Shown: positions 1-8,883, counted from the first letter of the stretch. The stretch: 64,000 bases of DNA from Bacteroidales bacterium (GCA_013376985.1 JACABB010000004.1:5658-69657), one strand, 5' to 3'. Numbers and translations are program-made. Notes: generated from the letters alone by a model not told the origin.

Positions 1-169
1 TTCTTAGAGGAAATAAGGCATAATAAATTTCATCATTACTCCCGCTAACGAGATGCTTCACTCCGTTCAGCATGACAAAGCAACAATCTAACACTATAAT
101 TAGGATCAATATGTTATGCTTACTTTGAGTTTACTGTTCTTAGAGGAAATAAGGCATAATAAATTTCAT
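1..169. repeat. Remnant of a REP/MITE-like element inside a 33-bp direct repeat
   Basis: The 33 bases at 1-33 recur exactly at 137-169. Between them lies the right half of the dispersed hairpin element seen whole at 49340-49490: the GATGCTTCACTCCGTTCAGC arm near 50-69, the CAACAATCTAACAC stretch, and a degraded right terminus (TACTTTGAGTTTA, 121-133). The left part is missing or lies in the flank. No gene is seen before the stop codon of the peptidase at 260. Confidence 0.6.
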
Positions 170-259
170 TGTCTCATCACTCTATCTCTCCAATCCCCAA
201 ATCTTCAAATTATCAAATCTTCAAATTGCCTAATTGGTTAATTGTCAAATTTTGCCACT

Positions 260-2404
260 CTACAAATGCTCATCAAAGTATGTAATTATTTTATCGATAA
301 GGTGAACTCTATCTTTACCAGCAACATTATGCTGATGCTGTGGGTAGGTGAAGTAATCAACCTGAATATTGTTTTTTATGCATTCATTCAAAAAGGTAAA
401 GCTGTTCTGGGGAACAACGGTTTCGTCCATATCATCATGGATAATAAGCAATCGGCCCTTTAGGTTTGTTACAAAGTTTTTTAAATCTGCATTTTTGTAA
501 CCCTCGGGGTTTTCATCGGGGGTATCCATATAGCGTTCGCCGTACATCACCTCATAAAATTTCCAATCGATTACGGGGCCGCCAGCAACTCCAACTTTAA
601 ACTGATCGGCTTGCTTTAGCATCATTGTAACGGTCATAAATCCTCCAAAGCTCCAACCATGAACGCCAATTCTATTCGCATCAACGTAAGGAAGGGTTTT
701 AAGGTACTCCACGCCAACCATTTGATCGTCCAATTCGTTCACGCCAAGATTCCGATGAATTACGCCTTCGAATTCAAAACCACGGTTTCCTGTTCCCCTA
801 TTATCGAGCGTAAAGAGTATGTAGCCTTTATTGGCCATGTAGTACTCCCAAAGCCTAGCACCGCCCAACCAATCGTCGGTAACGAGCTGCGAATGTGGCC
901 CACCGTAAACGTAAACTACGGTAGGATATTTTTTACTCGCATCAAAGCTGGCTGGCTTAAGCATACGGGCATTTAGGGTGAATTTACCATCGCGGGTTTT
1001 CAGGGTAACCATTTCAAGCTTAGCCATGCTGTAATCCTTGAACGGGTTATCGGCCTTTAAGATATTTTTAATGAATTTCCCGCTGGTGCTATACAAATCA
1101 ATTTGGTTGGGAATTTCGGTGCTTGAGAAAACATCTATGAAATATCCTAAATCCATTGATACAACAGGGTTATGGGTACCATGAATGGTGGTTAACCTCT
1201 TTTCAACGCCTTTCTTAGTATCCATGCAGTACAGGTGTCTCTCCAATGGGTTTTGTTGGGTTGATATGTAGTATAGATATCTTTCACTCTTATCAAACCC
1301 AAGCACATCGGTTACCTCCCAATTTCCTTTTGTAATCTGTTTAACGAGAGCTCCATCAACATTATAGATATAAATATGATTCCAGCCGTCCCTCCTACTC
1401 TGCCAGATAAACTGGTTTGGGTTACTCTTTAGGAAGACCATGGGTTCAACGGGTTCAACGTATTTATCGTTTTTCTCCTCGAAAAGGGTTTTAACAAAAT
1501 CGCCTGTTTGTGCATTGTACTGGTTCATCCAAAGATGGTTCTGCTCACGGTTCAATACAGCTATATAGATTGATTTTTCATCGGGGCTCCATGCGATGTT
1601 GGTAAGGTACTGCTCCTTGGGTTCGCCCGTTTTAAGGAAGGTTGTTAGCCTAGTTTGAACGTTGTAAACGCCAAGGGTTACCTCGTGGCTTTTCATTCCA
1701 GCCATTGGGTATTTAACGTTTTTGAGGGTTGCAATGCGGGTTGAGATATCAACCAAAGGGTAATCGGTAACCATTGTTTCATCCATCCTGTAGAATGCAA
1801 GGTAGTTGCCAAGGGGCGACCAGAATGTTCCTTTTTTAATCCCAAATTCGTTGCGATGTACGGATTGGCCGTTAACTATTCCGGGGTTTGAATCGAGGGT
1901 AATTTCAATTGTTTTATTATACTTATTGGTTATGAAGATGTTGTTATTAATGGTGTAAGCAACATTCTCGTTGTTATTGCATTTATCGATATTCTTGGCA
2001 TTGCTTAAATAGCCGATGTTTGATTCTATTTTCTTTGTGCTAAGGTTGAATACTATTAGGTTAGTTTCGAGATTGAAACATATAGCAAATTGCGATACCC
2101 ACTCTACTTGTGTGTAATTTTTAATCTTGGGTAAATTATTGGCAACGAGTATAGCGTTTAGGTTATCCATTTTCAGGATTGTGTCCTCCTTTTGGGTTTT
2201 AATATCAAACTCCATAAGGCAATTATCCTTTATGTATGAAAATGCGTTTGTTTGAGGACGCCATGTAAGATTTTTAAGGGTTGTAGCCCCAAATTCCCTT
2301 CGTTGCCCAAGTACGGCTTGGCTAAGCGTTAATTCTTTGTTTTGTGAATGTGCAATTAAGAGCACATTAACGGAAAGTAAAAAAACTACTAGTAACCTTT
2401 TCAT
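260..2404 (-). CDS. Secreted DPP-IV family S9 serine peptidase
   Basis: This is a prolyl-oligopeptidase-clan (S9B, dipeptidyl peptidase IV type) enzyme that would release X-Pro dipeptides from peptides in the periplasm or at the cell surface. It has 714 residues, the usual family length. The first 20 residues form a signal peptide (hydrophobic LLVVFLLSVNVLLIA). A beta-propeller region (about 60-470) has repeated WSP/Y-I motifs. The C-terminal alpha/beta hydrolase carries the nucleophile elbow GWSFGG near residue 585, the acid in DDMDET near 656 and the histidine in QHQHNV near 690, so the triad is complete. It is a single-gene unit with repeats on both sides. Family assignment is secure; the exact substrate is not. 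Confidence 0.93.
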   Translation of the reverse strand: MKRLLVVFLLSVNVLLIAHSQNKELTLSQAVLGQRREFGATTLKNLTWRPQTNAFSYIKDNCLMEFDIKTQKEDTILKMDNLNAILVANNLPKIKNYTQVEWVSQFAICFNLETNLIVFNLSTKKIESNIGYLSNAKNIDKCNNNENVAYTINNNIFITNKYNKTIEITLDSNPGIVNGQSVHRNEFGIKKGTFWSPLGNYLAFYRMDETMVTDYPLVDISTRIATLKNVKYPMAGMKSHEVTLGVYNVQTRLTTFLKTGEPKEQYLTNIAWSPDEKSIYIAVLNREQNHLWMNQYNAQTGDFVKTLFEEKNDKYVEPVEPMVFLKSNPNQFIWQSRRDGWNHIYIYNVDGALVKQITKGNWEVTDVLGFDKSERYLYYISTQQNPLERHLYCMDTKKGVEKRLTTIHGTHNPVVSMDLGYFIDVFSSTEIPNQIDLYSTSGKFIKNILKADNPFKDYSMAKLEMVTLKTRDGKFTLNARMLKPASFDASKKYPTVVYVYGGPHSQLVTDDWLGGARLWEYYMANKGYILFTLDNRGTGNRGFEFEGVIHRNLGVNELDDQMVGVEYLKTLPYVDANRIGVHGWSFGGFMTVTMMLKQADQFKVGVAGGPVIDWKFYEVMYGERYMDTPDENPEGYKNADLKNFVTNLKGRLLIIHDDMDETVVPQNSFTFLNECIKNNIQVDYFTYPQHQHNVAGKDRVHLIDKIITYFDEHL

Positions 2405-2454
2405 ATTATGAATTTTAATTAATATTATTTTTAACGATGTTGCTTAGCTCAGTT

Positions 2455-2650
2455 ACAAGTCCGATAGGACTTGAATATGAATAGCCCCCAATGAAATTGG
2501 GAGTTGATAAATGATAAACAATTCCAACCCTGAAAAGGGTTGAATGTGACTCTATGTTTAAATATTCAACCCTTTTCAGGGTTGATAACCAACTGACTTA
2601 TTACCTCCGGTGTTACCGGAGGCTATTCATATTCAAGCCCTTCGGGCTTA
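2455..2650. repeat. Cassette of six short palindromes (REP-like)
   Basis: Consecutive palindromes occur in fixed order: AAGTCCGATAGGACTT (2457-2472), a CCCCAAT/ATTGGG hairpin (about 2486-2502), CAACCCTGAAAAGGGTTG (2525-2542), CAACCCTTTTCAGGGTTG (2567-2584), ACCTCCGGTGTTACCGGAGG (2603-2622) and AAGCCCTTCGGGCTT (2635-2649). The third and fourth are inversions of each other, so they can also pair to form one long stem. The same order recurs twice at 38.6-39.2 kb, and one arm recurs at 54613. Confidence 0.8.
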
Positions 2651-2809
2651 AATAAACGACATTGATAATCGTGACTAAAGCTAAGTAAATGTATTTTATT
2701 GCGTTAGACTTGAATGAAATCAAAAGGTTTTATCATGCAAGTAAATAAATAATGTGATTTAAGGGTTGAATAAAATAGCGAACACAATCAATCATAGGTT
2801 ATCTTAAAA

Positions 2810-2895
2810 GCCCTCTGTGGAACTCTGTGTAATTTTTAAAATATTGTTACACAAAGGTTCACAAAGAATTCACAGAGATACACAAAGAGAAAAAA
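2810..2895. repeat. Inverted repeat of the CACAAAG/CTTTGTG family
   Basis: CTCTGTGGAACTCTGTGTAA is followed after about 15 bases by TTACACAAAGGTTCACAAAG and AATTCACAGAG, giving an imperfect long hairpin. It is a diverged relative of the CGCAAAG inverted elements found elsewhere in the window. No gene is seen here. Confidence 0.5.
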
Positions 2896-2964
2896 AGAGT
2901 TGTTTTTAGACTTTTGAAAAAGCCTTTTATTGATTCAACCCTCAATTGGTATGTGATTATAATA

Positions 2965-3190
2965 TAACGTCAGTTCGATGTAATAAACAATGTATTAATC
3001 TGCTTATCAGTCAAATTGTTTTATTTGAAACAATGGAGTGCTGGAATAATGGAAAAATGGAAGAAAGAAGCAAAAATCTAACCCCTTGTTATCCATTATT
3101 CCATCATTCCAACCATCCACATCATACTAAGCAATTATATATCTTTGTAAATAAACACATTATCACATTTCTTATATCGAACTCACGTTA
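2965..3190. mobile_element. MITE-like element, core type B
   Basis: It is bounded by inverted termini: TAACGTCAGTTCGATGTAA at 2965 and its inverse ATATCGAACTCACGTTA ending at 3190. The 226-bp interior matches the reverse complement of 46872-47082 along its length, with shared tracts such as TTATTTGAAACAATGGA and CATTATTCCATCATTCCA. It has no transposase, so it would be non-autonomous. A Bacteroidota -7 box (TATCTTTG, 3140-3147) lies near its right end and points at the lipoprotein gene at 3332. The apparent ORF through it is not a gene. Confidence 0.75.
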
Positions 3191-3331
3191 TAGCTTTTCC
3201 ATTATCAAATGAACATCATTAAGAATATACTACTGGCTTAATTTACCCATACAATAACGATAAACACTAAATCCTTTGAATATTCATGTTTTTTTTCTTA
3301 CTTGCATCAAAGTAAAGTTAAGTATACGTAG

Positions 3332-4246
3332 ATGCATTCGAAGTTGACATTTAAGGTTTTCACAAGAGCGATTTTTTTAATTGTTATAGCACTATTTCTG
3401 CTCAATGGGTGTGGTAACAAACGAAATAAGGAGCAATCTTCGGAATTAAAAGATCTTGGACAACCCGACACCCTTTCGATGTTGGTGAAATTTGAAAATT
3501 CACTTTTCCCATTGCCTTCACCCTATCAGGCTGCTACTCTAATAAAAAAGAAGAATATACAATTCGATGAGAGTATTGCAAGCCCTATAGGTAATAATAA
3601 AAATTACACTACAGCTTTTAAAAAAGCTCTAAACCTTGGGGTTTATGGTACAGATCTTAGCTATCTGAATATTTACGATCGTACCCCAGAATCAATTAGC
3701 TACCTAAGCGTTATAAAAAACTTAAGCGATCAGCTGGGTATCTCTTCCTCTTTCGATCAATCATTTTTTGCATCAATTGAGAAGAATATCAATAATAAAG
3801 ATTCTATCCTTGTACTGCTATCAAAAACTTATCGTAGCACCGATTCTTACCTTAGAGTTAGCGATCGGAAAAATATTGGTGCGCTAATTCTTGCAGGTGG
3901 CTGGGTTGAGAGTTTATATATCCTCACTAAGATTGGAAAAGTTAGCTCCGATAGGGAGATTATTAATAGAATTGGAGAACAAAAGCATCCGCTTGATAAT
4001 CTTATTGAAATACTAACACCATATTACTATAAATCCCAAGAATTTTCAACCTTAATAGATGGTTTAATTGATTTAGCTTACGAATTCGATGGTGTTATTT
4101 ATACATACTCGTACAAAGAACCCAAAATTGATGTTAATAAAAAGCTAATGATTATCAATAGCGAGTCTAGGGTGGTTATGTCGGAATATCATCTTGAAAC
4201 GGTGAGTAAAAAAATAGAGGCAATTCGTAATCAAATAATTGGTTAA
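3332..4246 (+). CDS. Hypothetical lipoprotein
   Basis: I do not recognise the family. The 304-residue product has a hydrophobic N-terminal segment ending in a lipobox (LLNGC, Cys at about 27) followed by Gly-Asn-Lys-Arg, so it is likely lipidated and held in the inner or outer membrane facing the periplasm. The mature part is mainly helical and soluble, with no recognised catalytic motif. The next gene starts 20 bases downstream and the ABC fusion follows, so the three are probably co-transcribed and the lipoprotein may serve that transporter. The nearest promoter-like box is inside the MITE-like element upstream (3140-3147). Function is unknown. Confidence 0.8.
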   Translation: MHSKLTFKVFTRAIFLIVIALFLLNGCGNKRNKEQSSELKDLGQPDTLSMLVKFENSLFPLPSPYQAATLIKKKNIQFDESIASPIGNNKNYTTAFKKALNLGVYGTDLSYLNIYDRTPESISYLSVIKNLSDQLGISSSFDQSFFASIEKNINNKDSILVLLSKTYRSTDSYLRVSDRKNIGALILAGGWVESLYILTKIGKVSSDREIINRIGEQKHPLDNLIEILTPYYYKSQEFSTLIDGLIDLAYEFDGVIYTYSYKEPKIDVNKKLMIINSESRVVMSEYHLETVSKKIEAIRNQIIG

Positions 4247-4266
4247 AAAGCCGTTTAGTAGAACTT

Positions 4267-4695
4267 ATGAGAACAACAAAAATACTCTGCTTCACAATTC
4301 TAACCACTGTTCTATTATTTGCAGCAAAACCTGCATTGTCGCAGGTAGAACAACTACAAAATATTTGTTCGTTATATTTTTCGCCCGAGTATATTTCTGA
4401 TGGTCAGGAGTATTTTGCTACGCTAAAATCCGACCAGAAAGCTGAATTCAGGACCACCTTTTACGGCGATAATACATATAGAATAGTGGCTTGTACAAAT
4501 CTTAAAAAAGGCGATTTGGTTTTTACTGTTTTCGATACAGAAAAAAACCTCCTTTTCACTAATGCAAACTATAAGTATTCACAGTATTGGGATTTTAAAT
4601 TCTGTTCAACAATTACCTGTATAATTCAGGTAGATGTAAAAAATATAAAATTTATACCAGGATATGTAATGCTTTTGATTGGTTACAAACCATAA
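4267..4695 (+). CDS. Small secreted hypothetical protein
   Basis: The 142-residue product has a clear signal peptide (hydrophobic residues 5-20, then AKPALSQ as a likely cleavage site after about residue 25). The mature domain is short, predicted beta-rich, with four cysteines (in NICSLY, VACTN, FCSTITC) that could form disulfides in the periplasm. No family is recognised. It sits 20 bases after the lipoprotein gene and 38 bases before the TerB-like/ABC fusion, which suggests a common transcript and a role at the envelope with that transporter. Confidence 0.75.
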   Translation: MRTTKILCFTILTTVLLFAAKPALSQVEQLQNICSLYFSPEYISDGQEYFATLKSDQKAEFRTTFYGDNTYRIVACTNLKKGDLVFTVFDTEKNLLFTNANYKYSQYWDFKFCSTITCIIQVDVKNIKFIPGYVMLLIGYKP

Positions 4696-4733
4696 TAGCA
4701 TTTCATTCCTGAATCATAACCTAAATCCTCTAA

Positions 4734-7700
4734 ATGAGTGAGTCGATACTAAAGGCTCTGATGCAATTGTTTGCGATTATAGCTCACCCCGAAAATGATG
4801 AAAATGAGGGGGAAAGCGATCGCCGTGCAGTTGTAGAAAGTTTTCTTAAAAATCAGCTTAATCAGGAATTGGTTAGGGAGTATCTTAAAGTATTTGATTA
4901 CTACTATAACCTACATCAAGAAAAGCAAAGCGAGAAGAGTAAAACAAAAAAACGTACCTCATCAAGTTCTGTTAGGGTTCTAAAAATATGTGCTCAAATA
5001 AATGAAGAGTTAACCCAAGAGCAAAAAATTGTGGTTCTTTTTAGGTTGCTCGAATTCGTTAAAACAACTGATGGCGAAGTTACGGAACAGGAAATGGCTT
5101 TTATATCAACCGTTTCCGAAACATTCCATATCCCAGAAGTTGAATTCTCAATGATATCGGATTACGTATTATCTGCATTCGATAAAATTTCGCTGCATGA
5201 TAATATATTAGTAATCAATAATGAGAAAGAATATATAATAAAGGATATACGCCATATCTACTCTGAATCATTTCAGGGCGAGCTAAAGGTTATCAACATT
5301 AAATCTGCTAACATACTATTTTTAAGATATTTAGGTGACCATGAATTGTACTTAAATGGTCATCTATTGCAGAAAGATAAAATTTATGTACTCAACAATG
5401 GCTCGTCTATTCGAAACACTAAAATCAAACCGATTTATTACAGCAACATAGTAGGAAGGTTCGCCATTGATAGAATAAAAGAAAAGATATTTTTTGAAGC
5501 AAAAGATCTTGAGTTCAAATTTAAAGGTGGCAAAATCGGCCTGCATAGTATAAACTTTACACAAGAATCGGGGCATCTTGTTGGCATTATGGGTGCTTCC
5601 GGGGCAGGAAAATCGACTCTTCTAAATGTTCTCAACGGAACTGAAAAACCATCAAAAGGGAATGTTTTAATAAATAATTGTGATATTCATACCCAAAAAG
5701 ATAAAGTTGAAGGTTTAATTGGGTTTGTTTCGCAAGATGATTTGCTTATTGAAGAGCTAACCGTTTTCCAAAACCTCTACTACAATGCCAAGCTTTGTTT
5801 CGATAATTATACCGAAACGCAAATTACCGAAGTAGTAGATAAGATGCTATTAAGCCTTGGTCTGCACGAGATTAAAGGTATGAAGGTTGGTTCCCCATTA
5901 AATAAAAAGATTAGCGGGGGTCAGCGAAAGCGTTTAAATATTGCACTTGAACTAATTCGTGAGCCTGCAATACTTTTCCTTGATGAGCCAACATCTGGAC
6001 TTAGCTCACGAGATTCAGAAAATATCCTCGATTTACTAAAAGAATTAACCCTTAAGGGTAAACTGGTTTTTGTAGTAATTCACCAACCTTCATCGGACAT
6101 CTTTAAAATGTTCGATAAACTATTGATTCTTGACACTGGTGGGTATCTTATTTACGATGGGGATCCAATTGAATCGATTATCTATTTTAAATCCAGAGTT
6201 CAGCAAGCAAACTGGAATGAAAGTGAGTGCACGCTTTGCGGTAATGTTAATCCTGAACAAATTTTCAATATTGTTGAAGCTAACGTACTCGATGAGTACG
6301 GCAATCCAACCCGTTCAAGGAAAACAAGCCCTCATGAGTGGATTGAGCATTATAAGAAACATTCCACAAGTAGCGAGAAACCATTATTCATCCCCTCGGA
6401 GCTGCCTAAAATACAGTTCAAAATACCAAATTGGGTAAAACAACTTCGTGTTTTTGTGCAGCGCGATGTACTGTCTAAATTGGCCAATACTCAGTATATG
6501 ATTATCAATATACTCGAAGCGCCAATACTTGCACTGCTGCTATCGTATATCATTAAATTTTATAACGTTGACATAGCAAATGAAGTTGGTTATACTTTAT
6601 TAGATAATGATAACCTTCCCGTTTATCTATTCATGTCCGTTATTGTTTCAATATTCATTGGACTTACTGTAAGCGCCGAAGAGATTATTAAAGATAGAAA
6701 AATCCTTAAACGTGAAAGATTTTTAAACCTCAGCTGGTCCAGCTATTTAATGTCTAAAGTAACCATACTCTTTGTCCTCTCCGCATTGCAGGCTTTACTA
6801 TTTGTAATAATTGGTAATTCTATTTTAGAAATCCGAGGAATGTATTTCGAGTATTGGCTTGTCCTTTTTAGCACTTGGCTTTCGTCAAATTTACTTGGAT
6901 TAGTAATATCCGATAGCTTTAAAACTGTTGTTACGATATATATACTCATCCCTTTCTTAGTAATCCCACAGATAATTCTTAGCGGTATTATTGTAAAATA
7001 CGAAAAACTTAACCCTACAATATCATCGCCAAATAGTATTCCTCTTTACGGAGAAGTAATTCTTGCTCGATGGGCTTATGAGGCATTAGCGGTATACCAG
7101 TATAAGGAAAATAAATACCAAAAACAGTTCTTCAAGTACGATGAGGCTATGAGCAATTCCGATTACAAAAGGAATTACTGGCTAAAAACGTTGAACAACA
7201 AAATTGATATCTGTGAAAGGTATTTAAATAACCATGATAAAGAAAATCAGGTTAATAATGCAACTCAAGTTATAAGAAACGAGATTAGAAAAGAGATGTT
7301 CTCCGTTTCTGGATCAAAAATTAAGTTTGCAAAATACAACCAACTTAAAAAAGCCAAACTATCAGCCCCTCTAATAAAAGACATTAAAGATTACTTTGAA
7401 ACGCTTCGGAAATACTATATAAAACTTTATAATAAAGCGAGTAACGAAAAGGATCTTTTAATCTCTAATCAGCAGAAAACGCCACAGGAACGCGAGGCTT
7501 TCCTAAATCTTAAACGTAACTATTCTAACGAAAGCCTATCCGATTTGGTTAGAAACTCTGGTGAGGTTGACAGAATTATAGAATTTAAAGGTTCTCTTAT
7601 ACAAAAGGTTGATCCCATCTACTTATACCCCGATTCAAGATTGATACGGTCTCATTTTTATGCTCCCGAAAAGCAATTTTTTGGATTCTTCGTAAATACG

Positions 7701-7826
7701 TTCTGGGTTAATATACTCGTTATTTGGGTATCAACAGTCCTTTTATTTCTAATTTTGTATTACAGGTTGCTTAAGAGGGCTCTCGATTTTTTGGAAAAAT
7801 TCTCAGGAAGTTCCGATTCGGAATAA
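4734..7826 (+). CDS. TerB-like/ABC transporter fusion (ABCG-like half transporter)
   Basis: A 1030-residue single-chain exporter. Residues 1-150 resemble a TerB-like helical domain (acidic TTDGEVTEQE). Residues 160-240 look like a small beta domain, possibly FHA-like. An ABC ATPase follows with Walker A GASGAGKST near 287, signature SGGQRKR near 392, Walker B ILFLDEPTSGL near 413 and the switch histidine in VVIHQPS. A CTLCG motif lies near 498. About six membrane helices (590-760, last near 1005) place it in the ABC2/ABCG class. A long hydrophilic insert with coiled-coil character (about 790-980) separates the last helix from the rest. The substrate is unknown. It is third in a likely operon with two envelope proteins. 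Confidence 0.88.
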   Translation: MSESILKALMQLFAIIAHPENDENEGESDRRAVVESFLKNQLNQELVREYLKVFDYYYNLHQEKQSEKSKTKKRTSSSSVRVLKICAQINEELTQEQKIVVLFRLLEFVKTTDGEVTEQEMAFISTVSETFHIPEVEFSMISDYVLSAFDKISLHDNILVINNEKEYIIKDIRHIYSESFQGELKVINIKSANILFLRYLGDHELYLNGHLLQKDKIYVLNNGSSIRNTKIKPIYYSNIVGRFAIDRIKEKIFFEAKDLEFKFKGGKIGLHSINFTQESGHLVGIMGASGAGKSTLLNVLNGTEKPSKGNVLINNCDIHTQKDKVEGLIGFVSQDDLLIEELTVFQNLYYNAKLCFDNYTETQITEVVDKMLLSLGLHEIKGMKVGSPLNKKISGGQRKRLNIALELIREPAILFLDEPTSGLSSRDSENILDLLKELTLKGKLVFVVIHQPSSDIFKMFDKLLILDTGGYLIYDGDPIESIIYFKSRVQQANWNESECTLCGNVNPEQIFNIVEANVLDEYGNPTRSRKTSPHEWIEHYKKHSTSSEKPLFIPSELPKIQFKIPNWVKQLRVFVQRDVLSKLANTQYMIINILEAPILALLLSYIIKFYNVDIANEVGYTLLDNDNLPVYLFMSVIVSIFIGLTVSAEEIIKDRKILKRERFLNLSWSSYLMSKVTILFVLSALQALLFVIIGNSILEIRGMYFEYWLVLFSTWLSSNLLGLVISDSFKTVVTIYILIPFLVIPQIILSGIIVKYEKLNPTISSPNSIPLYGEVILARWAYEALAVYQYKENKYQKQFFKYDEAMSNSDYKRNYWLKTLNNKIDICERYLNNHDKENQVNNATQVIRNEIRKEMFSVSGSKIKFAKYNQLKKAKLSAPLIKDIKDYFETLRKYYIKLYNKASNEKDLLISNQQKTPQEREAFLNLKRNYSNESLSDLVRNSGEVDRIIEFKGSLIQKVDPIYLYPDSRLIRSHFYAPEKQFFGFFVNTFWVNILVIWVSTVLLFLILYYRLLKRALDFLEKFSGSSDSE

Positions 7827-7837
7827 AATTTAATTCA

Positions 7838-7864
7838 TAAAAAAAGGGGCTTTTGCCCCTTTCT
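7838..7864. terminator. Bidirectional intrinsic terminator
   Basis: AAAAAAGGGGC and GCCCCTTT form a stem with a TTTT loop between the convergent ABC fusion gene and siaC. It has A-rich and T-rich flanks, so it can act in both directions. Confidence 0.8.
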
Positions 7865-7883
7865 AATTTTATATAAGTCTATA

Positions 7884-8264
7884 TTAGTCTACAATTTGTA
7901 TCATTTTAAAAGGAACCTTAATAATAGATTCATAGTCCTCGCCAGCCTCGAGCATATCCTCATCATCCTCTTCATAGTACCAGTTGATTAGAACATCTTT
8001 TTGATTCTTTTTAAGATTCTCAAGCTTCTTAAAAACATCAAGGATGCATTTTGAAGAACTTGTATTAAAGTATTCAAGTTGGATATTTACAACTGTTTTT
8101 GCGGCTGATCCCTGGTTATATTCCTCAAGCCAATCAACAATTGGCTTATAGAACTCTATTGAGTTCTCAGGAATTGACCGACCCTTAATTTCGATTACGC
8201 CTGTAGTAGGATTCATACTTACGGTTGGCGTTTTAGGAGTACCTTCAATATTTATCAATTCCAT
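7884..8264 (-). CDS. SiaC-family regulatory phosphoprotein (DUF1987)
   Basis: The 126-residue protein matches the SiaC/DUF1987 family: TPTVSMNPTTGVIEIKGRS at the N-terminus (beta strand, then the SIPEN loop), the YKPIVDWLEEY helix, and the YFNTSSSKCILD segment that carries the threonine/serine phosphorylated in characterised SiaC (here about Thr68/Ser69). In Pseudomonas, SiaC is phosphorylated by SiaB, dephosphorylated by SiaA, and in the unphosphorylated form activates the diguanylate cyclase SiaD. Here it follows siaB by 19 bases. No SiaA-like phosphatase or GGDEF gene is nearby, so the partner output is unknown. Confidence 0.85.
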   Translation of the reverse strand: MELINIEGTPKTPTVSMNPTTGVIEIKGRSIPENSIEFYKPIVDWLEEYNQGSAAKTVVNIQLEYFNTSSSKCILDVFKKLENLKKNQKDVLINWYYEEDDEDMLEAGEDYESIIKVPFKMIQIVD

Positions 8265-8283
8265 ATTCTATTAGTCTTTATAC

Positions 8284-8829
8284 TTACTCGTTAATAAATA
8301 CATTCAAATTGAAAAAATCAAATTCTTTGCTATAATCGTAAAAAGTATAATCTAGTTTATTCCCAGTTTTCCGAGCTATATCAATCAATCCAAGACCTCC
8401 ACCACCCTTCTCGGAAAACGACTGATTATTCAGAACAAATTTATAAAAATCTTTTAACTCTTCTTTCGAAAGGGAGTTAATCTTATCAATTTTTTCTTTT
8501 AAAATTTTGGACTTATCGGATCTAATGAAGTTTCCAGTTGAAATTCGAAAAACTTGATCTTGTTTGGCTAGAACAAAAACCCCATAATTGTTTTCTGAGT
8601 TATCTACACCATTTATAGCATCAACATGGTGAAATAAGTTTTGCAGGCTTTCAACAAGTACATTGTATAATTTTTTTTTAACTCCAGTTTGCTCCAACGA
8701 TTCCTCAAGCTTTAATTCAACTAAACTCAAAGTATTAGAAATGATATCAGCACTGATAGAGCCTTTATAAGCAACAATCACCTCACCCTGATTCATTCGG
8801 GCATAACACTCATTCAAAAAAAAACTCAT
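8284..8829 (-). CDS. SiaB-family protein kinase (GHKL fold)
   Basis: The product would phosphorylate SiaC. It has an N-box-like helix (VLVESLQNLFHHVD) and a glycine-rich ATP lid (EKGGGGLGLIDIAR), both typical of the SiaB/DUF6272 serine/threonine kinases with a GHKL fold. I chose the ATG at 8829 (181 residues). The frame extends upstream to a TTG at 8856, which would add nine residues. A -7 box (TATATTTG on the minus strand, 8884-8891) fits either start. It is the first gene of a siaB-siaC operon; the rRNA methyltransferase upstream is separated by about 160 bases. Confidence 0.83.
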   Translation of the reverse strand: MSFFLNECYARMNQGEVIVAYKGSISADIISNTLSLVELKLEESLEQTGVKKKLYNVLVESLQNLFHHVDAINGVDNSENNYGVFVLAKQDQVFRISTGNFIRSDKSKILKEKIDKINSLSKEELKDFYKFVLNNQSFSEKGGGGLGLIDIARKTGNKLDYTFYDYSKEFDFFNLNVFINE

Positions 8830-8883
8830 TGAGGAGTCTGATTTACTCTTATACAATTGTACTGATTTTCTTGATAGTCAAAG

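Noticed and set aside
659..976. ORF on the opposite strand of the DPP-IV gene
   Set aside because: It is the antisense reading of a strongly conserved gene and has no features of its own.
2946..3212. 88-codon ORF upstream of the lipoprotein gene
   Set aside because: It lies within the MITE-like element and reads through both termini; the second copy does not keep the frame.
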